From CBDCVY01 sp965223245 (GTDB taxonomy: Bacteria > Nitrospinota > Nitrospinia > Nitrospinales > Nitrospinaceae): a stretch of 64,000 bases of DNA. The position numbers were made by a program, and so were the translations under genes. The notes below the pieces were generated by a model that was not told where the DNA came from, did no database searches, and saw only the letters and a program-made list of their open reading frames with translations. The stretch is from the NCBI GenBank assembly GCA_965223245.1, contig CBDCVY010000013.1, positions 2,418,001 through 2,482,000 of the forward strand, in the 5' to 3' direction. Each line of letters opens with the position of its first letter. The stretch's first letter is position 1. Shown piece after piece: positions 29,059 to 38,129 of the stretch.

Positions 29059-30567
29059 ATGAAAAAGACATTCTTATGCTTTCTAATTTCCATGCTACTC
29101 ATCGTATTCAGCAATACCGCACTTGCCATCACCGACACTTTCACTAATCCGGAAGATAGTTATGGACGCAGTTCATCTCCTGCCACAAACTATGGCAGCG
29201 AAACCAGCATCATTGCTGATGGCGTGGCGCAAGATCCAGGCAATGGGGCTTTTGGGGAAGTCGCGGGAATTCTTAAATGGGATGTTTCTTCTATTCCCGC
29301 AACCGCATCGGTCACCAGCGCCACAGTGACCATCAACCTCACCAACAACAGTTCCGGTGAGTATCACTTTCTATCCCAAACCGGAGCCTGGTCGGAAGCC
29401 ACAGTTTCGTGGAGCGACTTTAATTTCGGTGCGAGTATTTTAGGAATCATTCCGTCGTTTACCTTTGGAAGCACCACTATCAACTTAAACGCATCCGGAA
29501 TCGCTCTGGTTCAGGGCTGGGTGGATGGGTCCATTGCTAACGACGGAATGATTGTCCGTACCGGTGGCACCAACAACAGCATCGCTTTTCAGTCAAACGA
29601 GTCCGGTGGCTCTCCTGCTTCACTGGAAGTCACTTACAGCAATGGCGGGCCGCAGACTCTGGAAGAACGCGTTGCATTTTTGGAAGCTTTGTTAGCTAAT
29701 GTCACCCGTAATGGAAATAACTTACATTTTAATAGTATGAATGTTCATATTAATAATGGATTAGGTGCGACCAATGGTAATGCAGCCGATCCGGAAGCAT
29801 TGAGTGGAACCACCAACGGCCTGGGCAATTTGATTGTGGGTTATGATGAGCCGCATCAGGATTGTGTCGGCGAGTTCTGTTTCCTTAATAAAAATGGATC
29901 GCACAATGTGGTGATCGGCCATGGAAATTCCTATACAAATACCTATGGGGGTTTGGTGGTTGGAATCGACAACGCAATTAATGGGAAATACGCCAGTGTT
30001 ACCGGGGGCCTTAGAAATGTAGCCCAAGGCCGCGGTTCCCATGTCAGTGGTGGTTTGGAAAATAATACCACTGGAGAAAACTCCACTGTCAGTGGTGGTA
30101 ATAATAATGCTGCGACTGGAGAAAATTCCAGTGTCAGTGGGGGGCAGGAAAATGAAGCCCGTGGGCCCGGTTCCAGTGTGAGTGGGGGCAATAATAATAC
30201 AGCCATTGGAGATGATTCTAGCGTGAGTGGAGGCTTACAAAATGTACCCACGGGAACTTGGGCCAGCGTCAGTGGGGGATCATTTAATGAAGCCATTGGA
30301 AGTCGGTCCAGTATCAGTGGTGGAACTACTAACAAAGCAACAGAAATCAATTCAAGCATCAGTGGAGGAATGAATAATACAGCCAGCGGATTTAGTTCCA
30401 GCGTCAGTGGAGGATCATTTAATGAAGCCAGTGGAGCCAGATCCAGTATCAGCGGGGGACGTAGTAGTGAAGCCGGTGGAGATAATGCCAGTGTCAGCGG
30501 AGGGGCCTCTCGGTCTGCGGCTGGTGGAGACGACTGGGTCGCCGGCAGTTTGTTTGAAGATTTCTAA
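29059..30567 (+). CDS. Secreted DNRLRE-domain protein with YadA-head-like beta-roll, copy 1
   Basis: 502 residues; AAGGGGG precedes the ATG. Signal peptide (cleavage after NTALA). Residues 25-205 are a DNRLRE domain (extracellular beta-sandwich; EVAGILKWDVSSIP, WVDGS). After a short coiled coil (TLEERVAFLEALLAN) and a linker come 12 repeats of about 14 residues with S[VI]SGGxxNxA, the left-handed beta-roll repeat of YadA-like adhesin heads. The C-terminus is WVAGSLFEDF with no membrane anchor. Probably a surface or extracellular adhesive protein (inference). Tandem duplicate of 30688. Confidence 0.8.
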   Translation: MKKTFLCFLISMLLIVFSNTALAITDTFTNPEDSYGRSSSPATNYGSETSIIADGVAQDPGNGAFGEVAGILKWDVSSIPATASVTSATVTINLTNNSSGEYHFLSQTGAWSEATVSWSDFNFGASILGIIPSFTFGSTTINLNASGIALVQGWVDGSIANDGMIVRTGGTNNSIAFQSNESGGSPASLEVTYSNGGPQTLEERVAFLEALLANVTRNGNNLHFNSMNVHINNGLGATNGNAADPEALSGTTNGLGNLIVGYDEPHQDCVGEFCFLNKNGSHNVVIGHGNSYTNTYGGLVVGIDNAINGKYASVTGGLRNVAQGRGSHVSGGLENNTTGENSTVSGGNNNAATGENSSVSGGQENEARGPGSSVSGGNNNTAIGDDSSVSGGLQNVPTGTWASVSGGSFNEAIGSRSSISGGTTNKATEINSSISGGMNNTASGFSSSVSGGSFNEASGARSSISGGRSSEAGGDNASVSGGASRSAAGGDDWVAGSLFEDF

Positions 30568-30583
30568 TAACTATTAAAGTGAT

Positions 30584-30617
30584 GCAGACCTCAGTTCCGC
30601 CCGGGGTCTGCTTTTTG
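30584..30617 (+). terminator. Rho-independent terminator after DNRLRE copy 1
   Basis: GCAGACC ... GGTCTGC stem closing a loop, followed by a T-run, 17 bases after the stop codon. Confidence 0.8.
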
Positions 30618-30687
30618 TTGTTTGTTAAATATACCTATTGAACGAAAAAATAATTTTGAGTGAAATATTTTAAAGGAGAAGTATTCC

Positions 30688-31971
30688 ATGAAAAAGACAT
30701 TCTTATGCTTTCTAATTTCCATGCTACTCATCGTATTCAGCAATACCGCACTTGCCATCACCGATACGTTTTCCACTCCGGATGACAGTTATGCACGCAG
30801 TTCGTCTCCTGCGGCAAACTTTGGGTCAGAATCCACTATTATTGCTGATGGCGTGGCGCAAGATCCCGGCAATGGTTCTTTTGGGGAGGTGGCAGGTATT
30901 CTTAAATGGGATGTTTCTTCTATACCTAATTCTGCTAATGTTACCAGCGCCACGGTGACCATCAACCTCACCAACAACAGTTCCGGGGAATATCATTTTT
31001 TATCGCAAACCGGAGCCTGGTCCGAAGGAACGGTATCGTGGAGCGACTTTAATTTCGGTGCAAGTATTTTAGGAATCATTCCCGCGTTCACCTCTGGGTC
31101 TACCACGATTAACTTGAACGCATCGGCGATTGCATTGATCCAGGGTTGGGTGGACGGTTCCATTGCAAACGATGGAATGATTGTCCGTACCGGTGGCACC
31201 AACAACAGCATTGCTTTTCAGTCAAACGAGTCCGGTGGTTCGCCTGCTTCACTGGAAGTCACTTACAGCAATGGCGGGCCGCAGACTCTGGAAGAACGCG
31301 TTGCATTTTTAGAAGCTCTGTTAGCCAACGTGACCCGTAATGGCAATACACTGCAGTTCGATGGTATGAATATTCAGGTTACGAATGGTTTAGGCGCGAC
31401 CAACGGCAATGCCGCCGATCCTGAAAGCTCCACGGGGACCACCAATGGCCTGGGCAACTTGATCGTCGGTTATGATGAACCGTATCAGGATTGTGTCGGC
31501 GAGTTCTGTTTCCTCAATAAAAATGGATCGCATAATGTGGTGATCGGCCATGGGCATTCTTATTTAAATAACTATGGGGGTTTGGTGGTTGGAATTGACA
31601 ACGCAATTAATGGCAATTACTCCAGTGTTACCGGCGGAGCTAGAAACACAGCCCAAGGCCGCGGTTCCCATGTCAGCGGTGGTTTGGGAAATAATGCCAC
31701 TGGAGAAAACTCCACTGTCGGTGGGGGTATTAATAATGCGGCGACTGGAACTCGCTCCAGCGTGAGTGGGGGACAGGACAATGAAGCTAGTGGAACTCAT
31801 TCCAGTGTCAGTGGGGGACAGGGCAATGAAGCCAGCGGATTAATTTCCAACGTCAGTGGGGGATCATTTAATGAAGCCAGTGGAGACAGATCCAGTATCA
31901 GCGGAGGGAACTTTCGGTCTGCGATTGGTATTGACGACTGGGTCGCCGGCAGTTTGTTTGAAGATTTCTAA
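30688..31971 (+). CDS. Secreted DNRLRE-domain protein with YadA-head-like beta-roll, copy 2
   Basis: 427 residues, ribosome binding site AAAGGAG. Signal peptide identical to copy 1; DNRLRE domain, coiled coil and C-terminal WVAGSLFEDF closely match. It has seven beta-roll repeats instead of twelve, accounting for most of the length difference, so repeat number has changed since duplication. It could be cotranscribed from the upstream gene only by read-through of the terminator at 30584. Export is clear from the signal; function is inferred. Confidence 0.8.
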   Translation: MKKTFLCFLISMLLIVFSNTALAITDTFSTPDDSYARSSSPAANFGSESTIIADGVAQDPGNGSFGEVAGILKWDVSSIPNSANVTSATVTINLTNNSSGEYHFLSQTGAWSEGTVSWSDFNFGASILGIIPAFTSGSTTINLNASAIALIQGWVDGSIANDGMIVRTGGTNNSIAFQSNESGGSPASLEVTYSNGGPQTLEERVAFLEALLANVTRNGNTLQFDGMNIQVTNGLGATNGNAADPESSTGTTNGLGNLIVGYDEPYQDCVGEFCFLNKNGSHNVVIGHGHSYLNNYGGLVVGIDNAINGNYSSVTGGARNTAQGRGSHVSGGLGNNATGENSTVGGGINNAATGTRSSVSGGQDNEASGTHSSVSGGQGNEASGLISNVSGGSFNEASGDRSSISGGNFRSAIGIDDWVAGSLFEDF

Positions 31972-31983
31972 TAACTCTTGAAG

Positions 31984-32022
31984 GCAGATCCCGGTTCACC
32001 CACCGGGGTCTGCTTCTTTTTT
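31984..32022 (+). terminator. Rho-independent terminator after DNRLRE copy 2
   Basis: GCAGATCCCGG / CCGGGGTCTGC stem (31984-32013) followed by CTTCTTTTTTTT. Homologous to the terminator after copy 1. The sequence after it (32043-32078) also resembles the copy 1-copy 2 spacer (ATTTTGAGTGAAA), marking the edge of the duplicated unit. Confidence 0.85.
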
Positions 32023-32156
32023 TTAAAAAAACATGTTAAAAGAAGAAATGATTTTGAGTGAAAGGGTGGGCAGAGGAGAAAAATTCTATTAAATAAAATA
32101 GAAGTTAACTCCTTCTGCCCGAGGGGCTCGCATATACAACATAATTTTTTTAAAAA

Positions 32157-33155
32157 TTATTTTAATTGATTGATCTCTAATCGATTTCGTCCATTTCTTT
32201 TAGCAAGGTATAAAGCTTGATCTGCTCTTTCGAAAAAAGATTCTTCGGAATCCTGTTTATGAAGAACTGTCATACCTAAACTAACAGTCACATTTATTTT
32301 TTTATCCTTATGAACCAGGTAATCCCTTTCTATGTTAGTGCGGATTTTAGAAGCTATTTTTTTACCAACATCTGACGGACATCCTTTTAGCAAAAGAACA
32401 AACTCTTCTCCACCATAACGAAAAACATCATCTGACTTCCTTATGCAACCTTGAATAGACGAAGCTACTGCAGTTAACACTTTATCGCCCAGCTTATGCC
32501 CATAAGTATCATTAAACTTTTTAAAATGATCAATATCACATACGATGAGAATATTTGAATTCTTTAACTTTTTAAATTCTCGAATGGTTTGAGCAACTTT
32601 AAGATTATAAGCCGCTCTATTTAAAGTTTTGGTGAGAGGATCTATCATAGTTTGACTTTTTGTTTCTTCCAGTTTCTTAACAAGATTTTTGATGGTTTCC
32701 TGTCGCGACTCTAATTCGGTTTTTAGATCTTGCGTAGCGGTCTTAAATTCCTGAAGGTTATTAATTAAGTCCTCTTTTACTTTAAGCACATCTTTAAGAT
32801 CCTGGGACAAATTGATCTTGTGAATATATTCATTAAAGTGTTGATCGTAGTCTCCCAAGTTTCCTACTACATACTTTAGTGCCGTTACCATATTTAACAC
32901 AATGACTTTAGCCTCATCCTTTTCTGATTCCTCAAATTCATTCCTTAGTGTGACACCCCTAAAGAAATCTTCGATACTTTTTCCAAGATCAGAAATAGGC
33001 TTGATGCGGGCGGCTTTCCTAACAACGCTTTCTAATTGCTCTAACTTCGAAACTAAGGGGTCATTACAAGTGAGTTGTTTCTTTGTTCCTTTAATAAAAA
33101 CTAAAAGAATGTTGCATATACGATCAGTAAATTCAGTTGGAATATTTCGGGTCAT
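32157..33155 (-). CDS. GGDEF-domain diguanylate cyclase with helical N-terminus
   Basis: 332 residues. The N-terminal 165 residues are soluble and helical, ending in a coiled coil (about 110-165) and with no recognised sensor domain. GGDEF domain about 170-330 with TKTLNRAAYN, DIDHFKKFNDTYGH, RYGGEEF and an RKSD I-site, so feedback inhibition by c-di-GMP is expected. The GGDEF part resembles those at 16459 and 17449. About 100 bases downstream of the CBS gene on the same strand; a link is possible but not shown. Confidence 0.88.
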   Translation of the reverse strand: MTRNIPTEFTDRICNILLVFIKGTKKQLTCNDPLVSKLEQLESVVRKAARIKPISDLGKSIEDFFRGVTLRNEFEESEKDEAKVIVLNMVTALKYVVGNLGDYDQHFNEYIHKINLSQDLKDVLKVKEDLINNLQEFKTATQDLKTELESRQETIKNLVKKLEETKSQTMIDPLTKTLNRAAYNLKVAQTIREFKKLKNSNILIVCDIDHFKKFNDTYGHKLGDKVLTAVASSIQGCIRKSDDVFRYGGEEFVLLLKGCPSDVGKKIASKIRTNIERDYLVHKDKKINVTVSLGMTVLHKQDSEESFFERADQALYLAKRNGRNRLEINQLK

Positions 33156-33264
33156 TCTATGTTAGCCCTATTTTATAAAGGAATTCAAAGAAACAAAGCT
33201 TGGGTAGGCTATCGCCAATAAATATTTTTTAACTAACAATTTTTTACTGTTAAAAATATTTTGG

Positions 33265-33678
33265 TTAATTGAAAAATCTTTTTCTCTGGTTAACATAAAA
33301 AGTTTTTAAATCTTGGAACCAAATCATTCCCACGATTTCTCCTTTTCTCGTAACTGGCAAATTAGTGACATTCTCTTTCCGCATTAAAGTAACAGCATCT
33401 TCCATATACTTTTCTTCATCTATTGAAATGATATTCGGAGACATTATTTTAGAGACATTTGTTTTAGAAACATCAATTCCAGTTAATAAGGCATCGAATA
33501 TTATTTCCCTTTCAGTAACTACTCCAATAAAAACCTGATTTTTTTTCACTAAAACTAATTTGCAATTATTCCCCTTCATTAATTTATAAGCTTCTTTTAT
33601 CGGAGCTCCATCATTAAGGGAAATTACGTTGCTGGACATATTGCTTTTTATATTGAATTCCTCTCCAGGTTTAATCAT
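33265..33678 (-). CDS. Tandem CBS-domain protein
   Basis: 137 residues forming a CBS pair: first motif around ISLNDGAPIKEAYKLM...FIGVVTEREI, second around IISIDEEKYMEDAVTLM...IVGMIWFQDL. CBS pairs bind adenosyl nucleotides and regulate partners. No additional domain, so it would act in trans. Lies between the AraC-type regulator and the GGDEF gene, all on the minus strand; a joint regulatory role is only a guess. Confidence 0.85.
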   Translation of the reverse strand: MIKPGEEFNIKSNMSSNVISLNDGAPIKEAYKLMKGNNCKLVLVKKNQVFIGVVTEREIIFDALLTGIDVSKTNVSKIMSPNIISIDEEKYMEDAVTLMRKENVTNLPVTRKGEIVGMIWFQDLKTFYVNQRKRFFN

Positions 33679-33888
33679 TTTTCAATTCTTTCTATTTTTA
33701 AATTTTCTATTAATAAGACTTGCGATCTATCGAAGTAATTCGTCTTTAAGGTTTACTTTAATTATTTTTGAAAAATAAGCGGCTTAAAGCAAAGACCTTC
33801 AAGTAATTCCTGTAATAGAAAACTGTATTTCCTTAATTTAAATTTGCTTTCAGGTTCATTTGACTAATCCCCTTGATAAGCACAATAT

Positions 33889-34761
33889 TCACCAATTAGC
33901 TTTGGTTTGCGAAGGAGAGTAACCAAAGTATCGTTTATATTCCCGGCTAAATTGTGATGCGCTGGAAAATCCAACCTTATCGGCCACTACGTTTGCGTTA
34001 ATTCCTCTAGTGGCCAACAATTCTCTCGCTTTATTGAGACGTACCTTTTTAATATATTGAATTGGGGATTCAGAAGTTATTTCGCGAAATGCTTTATGAA
34101 AGGCGGATACACTCATGGTCGCCATCTTAGCCAATTCTTTTATTTCCAGTTGCGTAGAAAAGCTATTTTGGATAAATCTTAATACCCGGGCAATCCTCTC
34201 AAAATTTGTATTGTGCTCAACACATTTAAATAAAGCCGAACCATATGGCCCCAACAAAGCACAATAAATTACCTCGCGTAAAAGACAAGGACCTAACACA
34301 CGAGTATCGTTCGGATTTAATAAACATTTTAATAACCTCTCAACTGATTCCGCCATCTCTTTATTCAATGGTACTGAGCCCATTCCTCTTAAAGGATTAA
34401 ATTCCAAAAGGCTACTAATGTTCGGTTTTTTTTCTATTTTTGTGACGATATCGTGAAGTACCGTTAAGTTGATACTTATGGAAACCCCTAACACGGGATA
34501 GTTGGAGGAGCCATAAGTTTCAAATTCAAAAGGTAACGGTTGTGAAAGCACCAGATAATAACCTTCATCAAATGGATAGGTTTCTTTATCAAGAAATCCC
34601 ATATTCATGCCCTGACCAATAACAATAATACAAGGATGAAGCATGTTAGGAGCACGCAGTATTCGCTTGGAAACCCGAAAAATATTTATGCTTGGAAGCA
34701 AAGGATGAATATACTCTTTTCCCTTGGATAATTTTTTTAACAAAGCGGCTAGTCTTGGCAT
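33889..34761 (-). CDS. AraC-family transcriptional regulator
   Basis: 290 residues. N-terminal AraC-type ligand/dimer domain (about 15-185) and C-terminal double helix-turn-helix (about 195-290; IKELAKMATMSVSAFHKAFR and VADKVGFSSASQFSREYKRYFGYSP). Typical length and layout for the family. Targets cannot be read from the sequence; neighbours are a CBS protein downstream and a long empty region upstream. Confidence 0.88.
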   Translation of the reverse strand: MPRLAALLKKLSKGKEYIHPLLPSINIFRVSKRILRAPNMLHPCIIVIGQGMNMGFLDKETYPFDEGYYLVLSQPLPFEFETYGSSNYPVLGVSISINLTVLHDIVTKIEKKPNISSLLEFNPLRGMGSVPLNKEMAESVERLLKCLLNPNDTRVLGPCLLREVIYCALLGPYGSALFKCVEHNTNFERIARVLRFIQNSFSTQLEIKELAKMATMSVSAFHKAFREITSESPIQYIKKVRLNKARELLATRGINANVVADKVGFSSASQFSREYKRYFGYSPSQTKANW

Positions 34762-35317
34762 AAATCAGTCTAAAAGTATTAGTTGGACAAAAGTTATAGA
34801 CTATTTCAAATTTCAATTCCAGCTAAACACCCAAAATATGAAGGAATAGGCAAACAATTTAGAGATTTGTGCAATTTTTTTTTTAATTTATTAGATCGTT
34901 TGTTTAAAAATTATGTTCTTATTTTTTAAACAAAATTTAATTAGTTGGATAATAATGAAGGGATGGTTGCGGCAGGAATATTGCGAGTTCTATCCGGAAT
35001 CTAAATCTTAATACCTATTCAATAGTTTCTAGTACAAAGGTTCAAAGCGACTTTTTTAAAATTTTTTATTTAGAGAAATTTAACAAAATGTGGATCTATA
35101 TCCACAAGAACCAAGTTGCAAATCAACCCAAAAAGAGTGCCCTTAGTTAGAAGTTTTTTTACAATTATTTATTGAAATTGAATAATTCACTGCCTTAAAA
35201 ATCACTAAAAAATGGTATTTCTTAGACATGAAAGGGCCAAAGAGACAAAATTATTTACTACAAAAACGCAATACTTTTTAAGGTAAAATTGTTCGCATTA
35301 TTCGTGTCCATTCATTG

Positions 35318-35349
35318 AACCCCGAAGAACTCATACCTCGGGGTTTTTA
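35318..35349 (+). terminator. Orphan rho-independent terminator
   Basis: AACCCCGA ... TCGGGGTT stem followed by TTTT. No + strand gene lies upstream within 4 kb, so it may end a short non-coding transcript that begins in the region 34.8-35.3 kb. Confidence 0.6.
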
Positions 35350-35658
35350 TTTAGTTTGAAATAAAAACTTAGATCAAAAGCCTTTCCTTCTCTCCCTCAT
35401 ATTGGTTCCCTGAGTTTCTCGAACCCCCACTAGACCTCAAATCACTCTCGCTTTAATACCGACAAAATCTTCGACACCCTTAATTATTTTGTCTAAGTAA
35501 AAAATTAGAATTTTAGGGGATTTTTGTTGAGGTTTTGGCGATTTTATGAGATTTTTTTGAAAAAATTTTCACCGGAATCCAGGAGAATCGCCTATTTTTC
35601 CTTACTTTTCATGTATTTATATATATTTAAATAATTATAATTATATCTAGATTTTTTG

Positions 35659-35698
35659 TTGACAAATTTTAATAATTGTCTAATATTATACCTAGACA
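35659..35698 (+). promoter_or_regulatory. Strong promoter with overlapping inverted repeats (possible operator)
   Basis: Perfect TTGACA (35659-35664), 16-base spacer, TAATAT (35681-35686). Two inverted repeats with 10-base spacers overlap it: GACAA-N10-TTGTC (35661-35680) and TGTCTA-N10-TAGACA (35677-35698). The CarH-like regulator encoded downstream is a candidate to bind here and repress; this is inference. Confidence 0.55.
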
Positions 35699-35746
35699 GT
35701 TTGTTAAGTTTTTTATCGCTTTTAACTCTTCTCAAGGAGATTCAAA

Positions 35747-36433
35747 ATGAACACCACAACAAAAATTATCCAAACTTTGACAGCCGTTTCCGCTTCTCTC
35801 ATCCTCTCTACTGGCCTCGCTGCGGCTCATGGCTCTCACGACCATTCCAAGCTTCCTTTGAAATGGAAATTCTCCAAAAAGGTCGAATCTAAAATCCAAC
35901 AACGCGGTGGACTTCAAGATTCCGGTTACTACATTGGATTGACTTCTCATAAACAAAAAGTTTTAGAAAGATATGGCATCAAGGACGGAAACATTTTTTC
36001 TACCGAAATTAATGGTGTGAATGCTTTCGTGAAACGCACTTCCGCCGGAATCCAAATTGTTGACAGTGGAATCACCCATGTCGATGCCAAAATGGTATTG
36101 CCCATTCGTCCGAATAATGGAATCTCTTTAGTGTCTACCGCAGCGATGAATCATCCCGGTCACGATCACTCGGTGGTGAACTATGAATGGTCTTTTGCTC
36201 CTGATACGCAAAATCGGATTGCCAAACGTTTGGGTAACCAGGCTGCCGTTTATGTGGGTCTCACTCATTTTGAACAAGCGGTATTGAACGATTACAACAT
36301 TCAAGTCGGCAACAAGTTTCATACGGTGATTCATGGCGACACAATGATCGCAGAGCGCACCAGTGGTGGGTTAAAAGTGATGACCGAACCCAGTGAAGTG
36401 GCACAACTGAATGCTGACAAAGGCACGATGTAA
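35747..36433 (+). CDS. Secreted protein with two tandem homologous domains
   Basis: 228 residues; AAGGAG precedes the ATG. Signal peptide ending near GLAAAHG. The mature protein is an internal duplication: about 30-105 and 140-215 both read HDHS...(K/E)W(K/S)F...Y(I/V)GLT...VL..Y.I..GN.F.T.I.G...RTS.G(I/L). The His-rich GSHDHS/GHDHS segments heading each copy could bind metal (inference). I recognise no named family. Driven by the promoter at 35659; followed after 39 bases by the CarH-like gene, so probably an operon. Confidence 0.75.
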   Translation: MNTTTKIIQTLTAVSASLILSTGLAAAHGSHDHSKLPLKWKFSKKVESKIQQRGGLQDSGYYIGLTSHKQKVLERYGIKDGNIFSTEINGVNAFVKRTSAGIQIVDSGITHVDAKMVLPIRPNNGISLVSTAAMNHPGHDHSVVNYEWSFAPDTQNRIAKRLGNQAAVYVGLTHFEQAVLNDYNIQVGNKFHTVIHGDTMIAERTSGGLKVMTEPSEVAQLNADKGTM

Positions 36434-36472
36434 TTACGCAACTGACGATTCAACTTTTTACCGGAAATGATC

Positions 36473-37408
36473 ATGTTAACCACAACGACACAAACGAACG
36501 ATCAGCTGCTCACCATCGGGGAACTGGCAAAAAGAACCGGCATCACCACACACACGCTCCGAATGTGGGAAAAAAGATACCAGGCCCCGAAGTCGATTCG
36601 CCTCCCTTCCGGGCACCGGCGTTACCTGCCTGAAGAGGCGGATCGACTGCAAGCGGTGGCCAAAGCGTTGGAACTGGGCTTTCGGGCCGGAAAAATTGTG
36701 GGCGGTACTTTGGAAGAGTTGCAGGAGCTGATGGGGTTAGAGAAGGCCAATCTCTCCGGGGTACCGTCTCAGACAAACCGGACTGATCAGTCCCAAACTG
36801 TGGATAGTTGGTTGCAATGGGTCAAAGACTTCGATGAGGAACTGCTGGTGAGAGATATGCATTGTCAATGGGGACGTCTCGGTCCGCTGCGTTTTGTGGC
36901 CGACCTGGCAGCGCCATGGGTAATGCAGATAGGGGAACAATGGCAGCAGGGGCATCTCAAGGTGGCGCATGAACACTTTGCCACCTCCCTACTCAGCGAC
37001 TTTTTATCGAATCGGTGGCGTGGATTGAACGAACACAAGGAAGGACGTCGTACGGCTCTGCTCACCACGCTTCCGGGAGAGAAACATATATTAGGACTGC
37101 TGATGTGCGCGGTGGTCACCGCAGTAACAAACTGGAAAGTCATCTTTCTGGGACTGGACACTCCGGAAGAAGAAATCGTTCATACCATGCGCAACTGTAA
37201 TGCCAAGATCTTATGCGTCAGTGTCACCGGTTGGTTTGGCGTTTCTAATGCACGGCCCATTTTGTGGCGCATTCGCAAACAATTGAGTAAGGACATTGAC
37301 ATCTTCGTCGGCGGCAGCGGTGCGCCCGAGGATATCAAGTCCGTCCATAAAGTAGAAGACTTTAATAAATTTCATACATGTCTCATAAAACATACCATGC
37401 GGAGGTAA
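36473..37408 (+). CDS. CarH-like MerR-family regulator with B12-binding domain
   Basis: 311 residues from the ATG at 36473 (GGAA six bases upstream); an ATG two codons earlier is an alternative. MerR helix-turn-helix about 10-75 (TIGELAKRTGITTHTLRMWE). Cobalamin-binding helical domain with W157-x9-E167-H168, the Wx9EH signature of CarH photoreceptors, and a Rossmann domain with E203-x-H205-x-x-G208, the lower-ligand His motif. CarH-type proteins bind adenosylcobalamin, form tetramers on DNA in the dark and fall apart in light. Light-sensing here is an inference from the motifs. Likely autoregulates the operon with 35747; the next small gene follows after 2 bases. Confidence 0.8.
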   Translation: MLTTTTQTNDQLLTIGELAKRTGITTHTLRMWEKRYQAPKSIRLPSGHRRYLPEEADRLQAVAKALELGFRAGKIVGGTLEELQELMGLEKANLSGVPSQTNRTDQSQTVDSWLQWVKDFDEELLVRDMHCQWGRLGPLRFVADLAAPWVMQIGEQWQQGHLKVAHEHFATSLLSDFLSNRWRGLNEHKEGRRTALLTTLPGEKHILGLLMCAVVTAVTNWKVIFLGLDTPEEEIVHTMRNCNAKILCVSVTGWFGVSNARPILWRIRKQLSKDIDIFVGGSGAPEDIKSVHKVEDFNKFHTCLIKHTMRR

Positions 37409-37410
37409 TC

Positions 37411-37575
37411 ATGTTTTACGATGTGAAAATTTTAAACGCAAAAGGGAAGCTTAAAAAAACCATCACCAGAGAACAACTGAGCCAAAGACACTGGCAGTTT
37501 TTTCAAAATAAACATACATTAAGAAAAAGAATTCAAACGCTTCTTCCGGATTTTCCTGAAACTACGGCTATGTAG
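37411..37575 (+). CDS. Small conserved protein, paralogue of 56941
   Basis: 54 residues from the ATG at 37411, chosen for GGAGGT four bases upstream inside the end of the regulator gene. Sequence begins MFYDVKILNAKGKLKK and contains QLSQRHW; the protein at 56941 has the same layout (MFHEVKIYDSKGKVKN, QLSKRHW). Basic, no membrane segment. Unknown family; cotranscription with the CarH-like gene is likely from the 2-base gap. Confidence 0.7.
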   Translation: MFYDVKILNAKGKLKKTITREQLSQRHWQFFQNKHTLRKRIQTLLPDFPETTAM

Positions 37576-37599
37576 GAAGAAAAGGAGAACCAAAATAAG

Positions 37600-37712
37600 A
37601 ATACCCTTAAAGGTGAATCACCCTGACCCTCTTTAGAAAAGAGGGAATACATGGGTCTCCTCTTTAAATTTTTTGTGTTTGGTTCAAAATTCTTACTTAT
37701 GCAAAATTCATT
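37600..37712. mobile_element. Partial MITE-like repeat, copy D
   Basis: Shares GAATACATGGGTCTCC, TGTG(T/C).(T/C)GGTTCA, and the terminal TTA.(T/G)CAAA with copies B and E; only the right part is recognisable. It abuts the ribosome binding site of the lipoprotein at 37731, as copy E abuts the gene at 45546. Confidence 0.5.
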
Positions 37713-37730
37713 ATATTAAGGAGTTGAGTC

Positions 37731-37991
37731 ATGAGATATTTAACTGTATTAATTTCATTAGTTCTTTTGGTGGGTTGTACAACGACCCCCATCCAACAAC
37801 AATTTGAACGGATAGAAGGCCCTACGGCTCGATCCCATAATTCACTGGTCATGGACCGAGCTATATGTATCTCGGAACATAACAATCAAGTCGCAATTTT
37901 CAGCGATTGCATGAAATTTCGAGGATGGAAAATGCTGGATCCTGTAGCCGTTTCCAGTGAAATAGATTCCTATGATCCGGGCATTCAATAG
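37731..37991 (+). CDS. Small lipoprotein of unknown function
   Basis: 86 residues. Signal peptide with lipobox LVGC (Cys16), then a short polar domain with two further cysteines (AICISE, SDCMKF) that may form a disulfide. AAGGAG lies seven bases before the ATG. No family recognised. Separate from the genes on either side by repeat sequence and by a 138-base gap. Confidence 0.7.
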   Translation: MRYLTVLISLVLLVGCTTTPIQQQFERIEGPTARSHNSLVMDRAICISEHNNQVAIFSDCMKFRGWKMLDPVAVSSEIDSYDPGIQ

Positions 37992-38129
37992 GGATTAGGT
38001 TATTTTCCAGTTTAATCAATCTAACCTATACTTTGGGGAGCCATGTGAATCTGAATCCCCTCAAAAAGTTCAGGTTCTTAACGTGGCTCCCTTTCTGTAT
38101 TTGAAATTTTGAATTTATAAGATATAGAC

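Larger units (their letters stand above)
34762..35746. other. Long AT-rich intergenic region
   Basis: Almost 1 kb with no credible gene. Contains a + strand terminator-like hairpin with no gene before it (35318) and the promoter of the secreted protein at 35747. Confidence 0.5.

Noticed and set aside
29943..30359. 138-codon antisense frame in the beta-roll gene
   Set aside because: Antisense of a 42-bp repeat, which keeps frames open artificially; the sense frame has signal peptide and domains.
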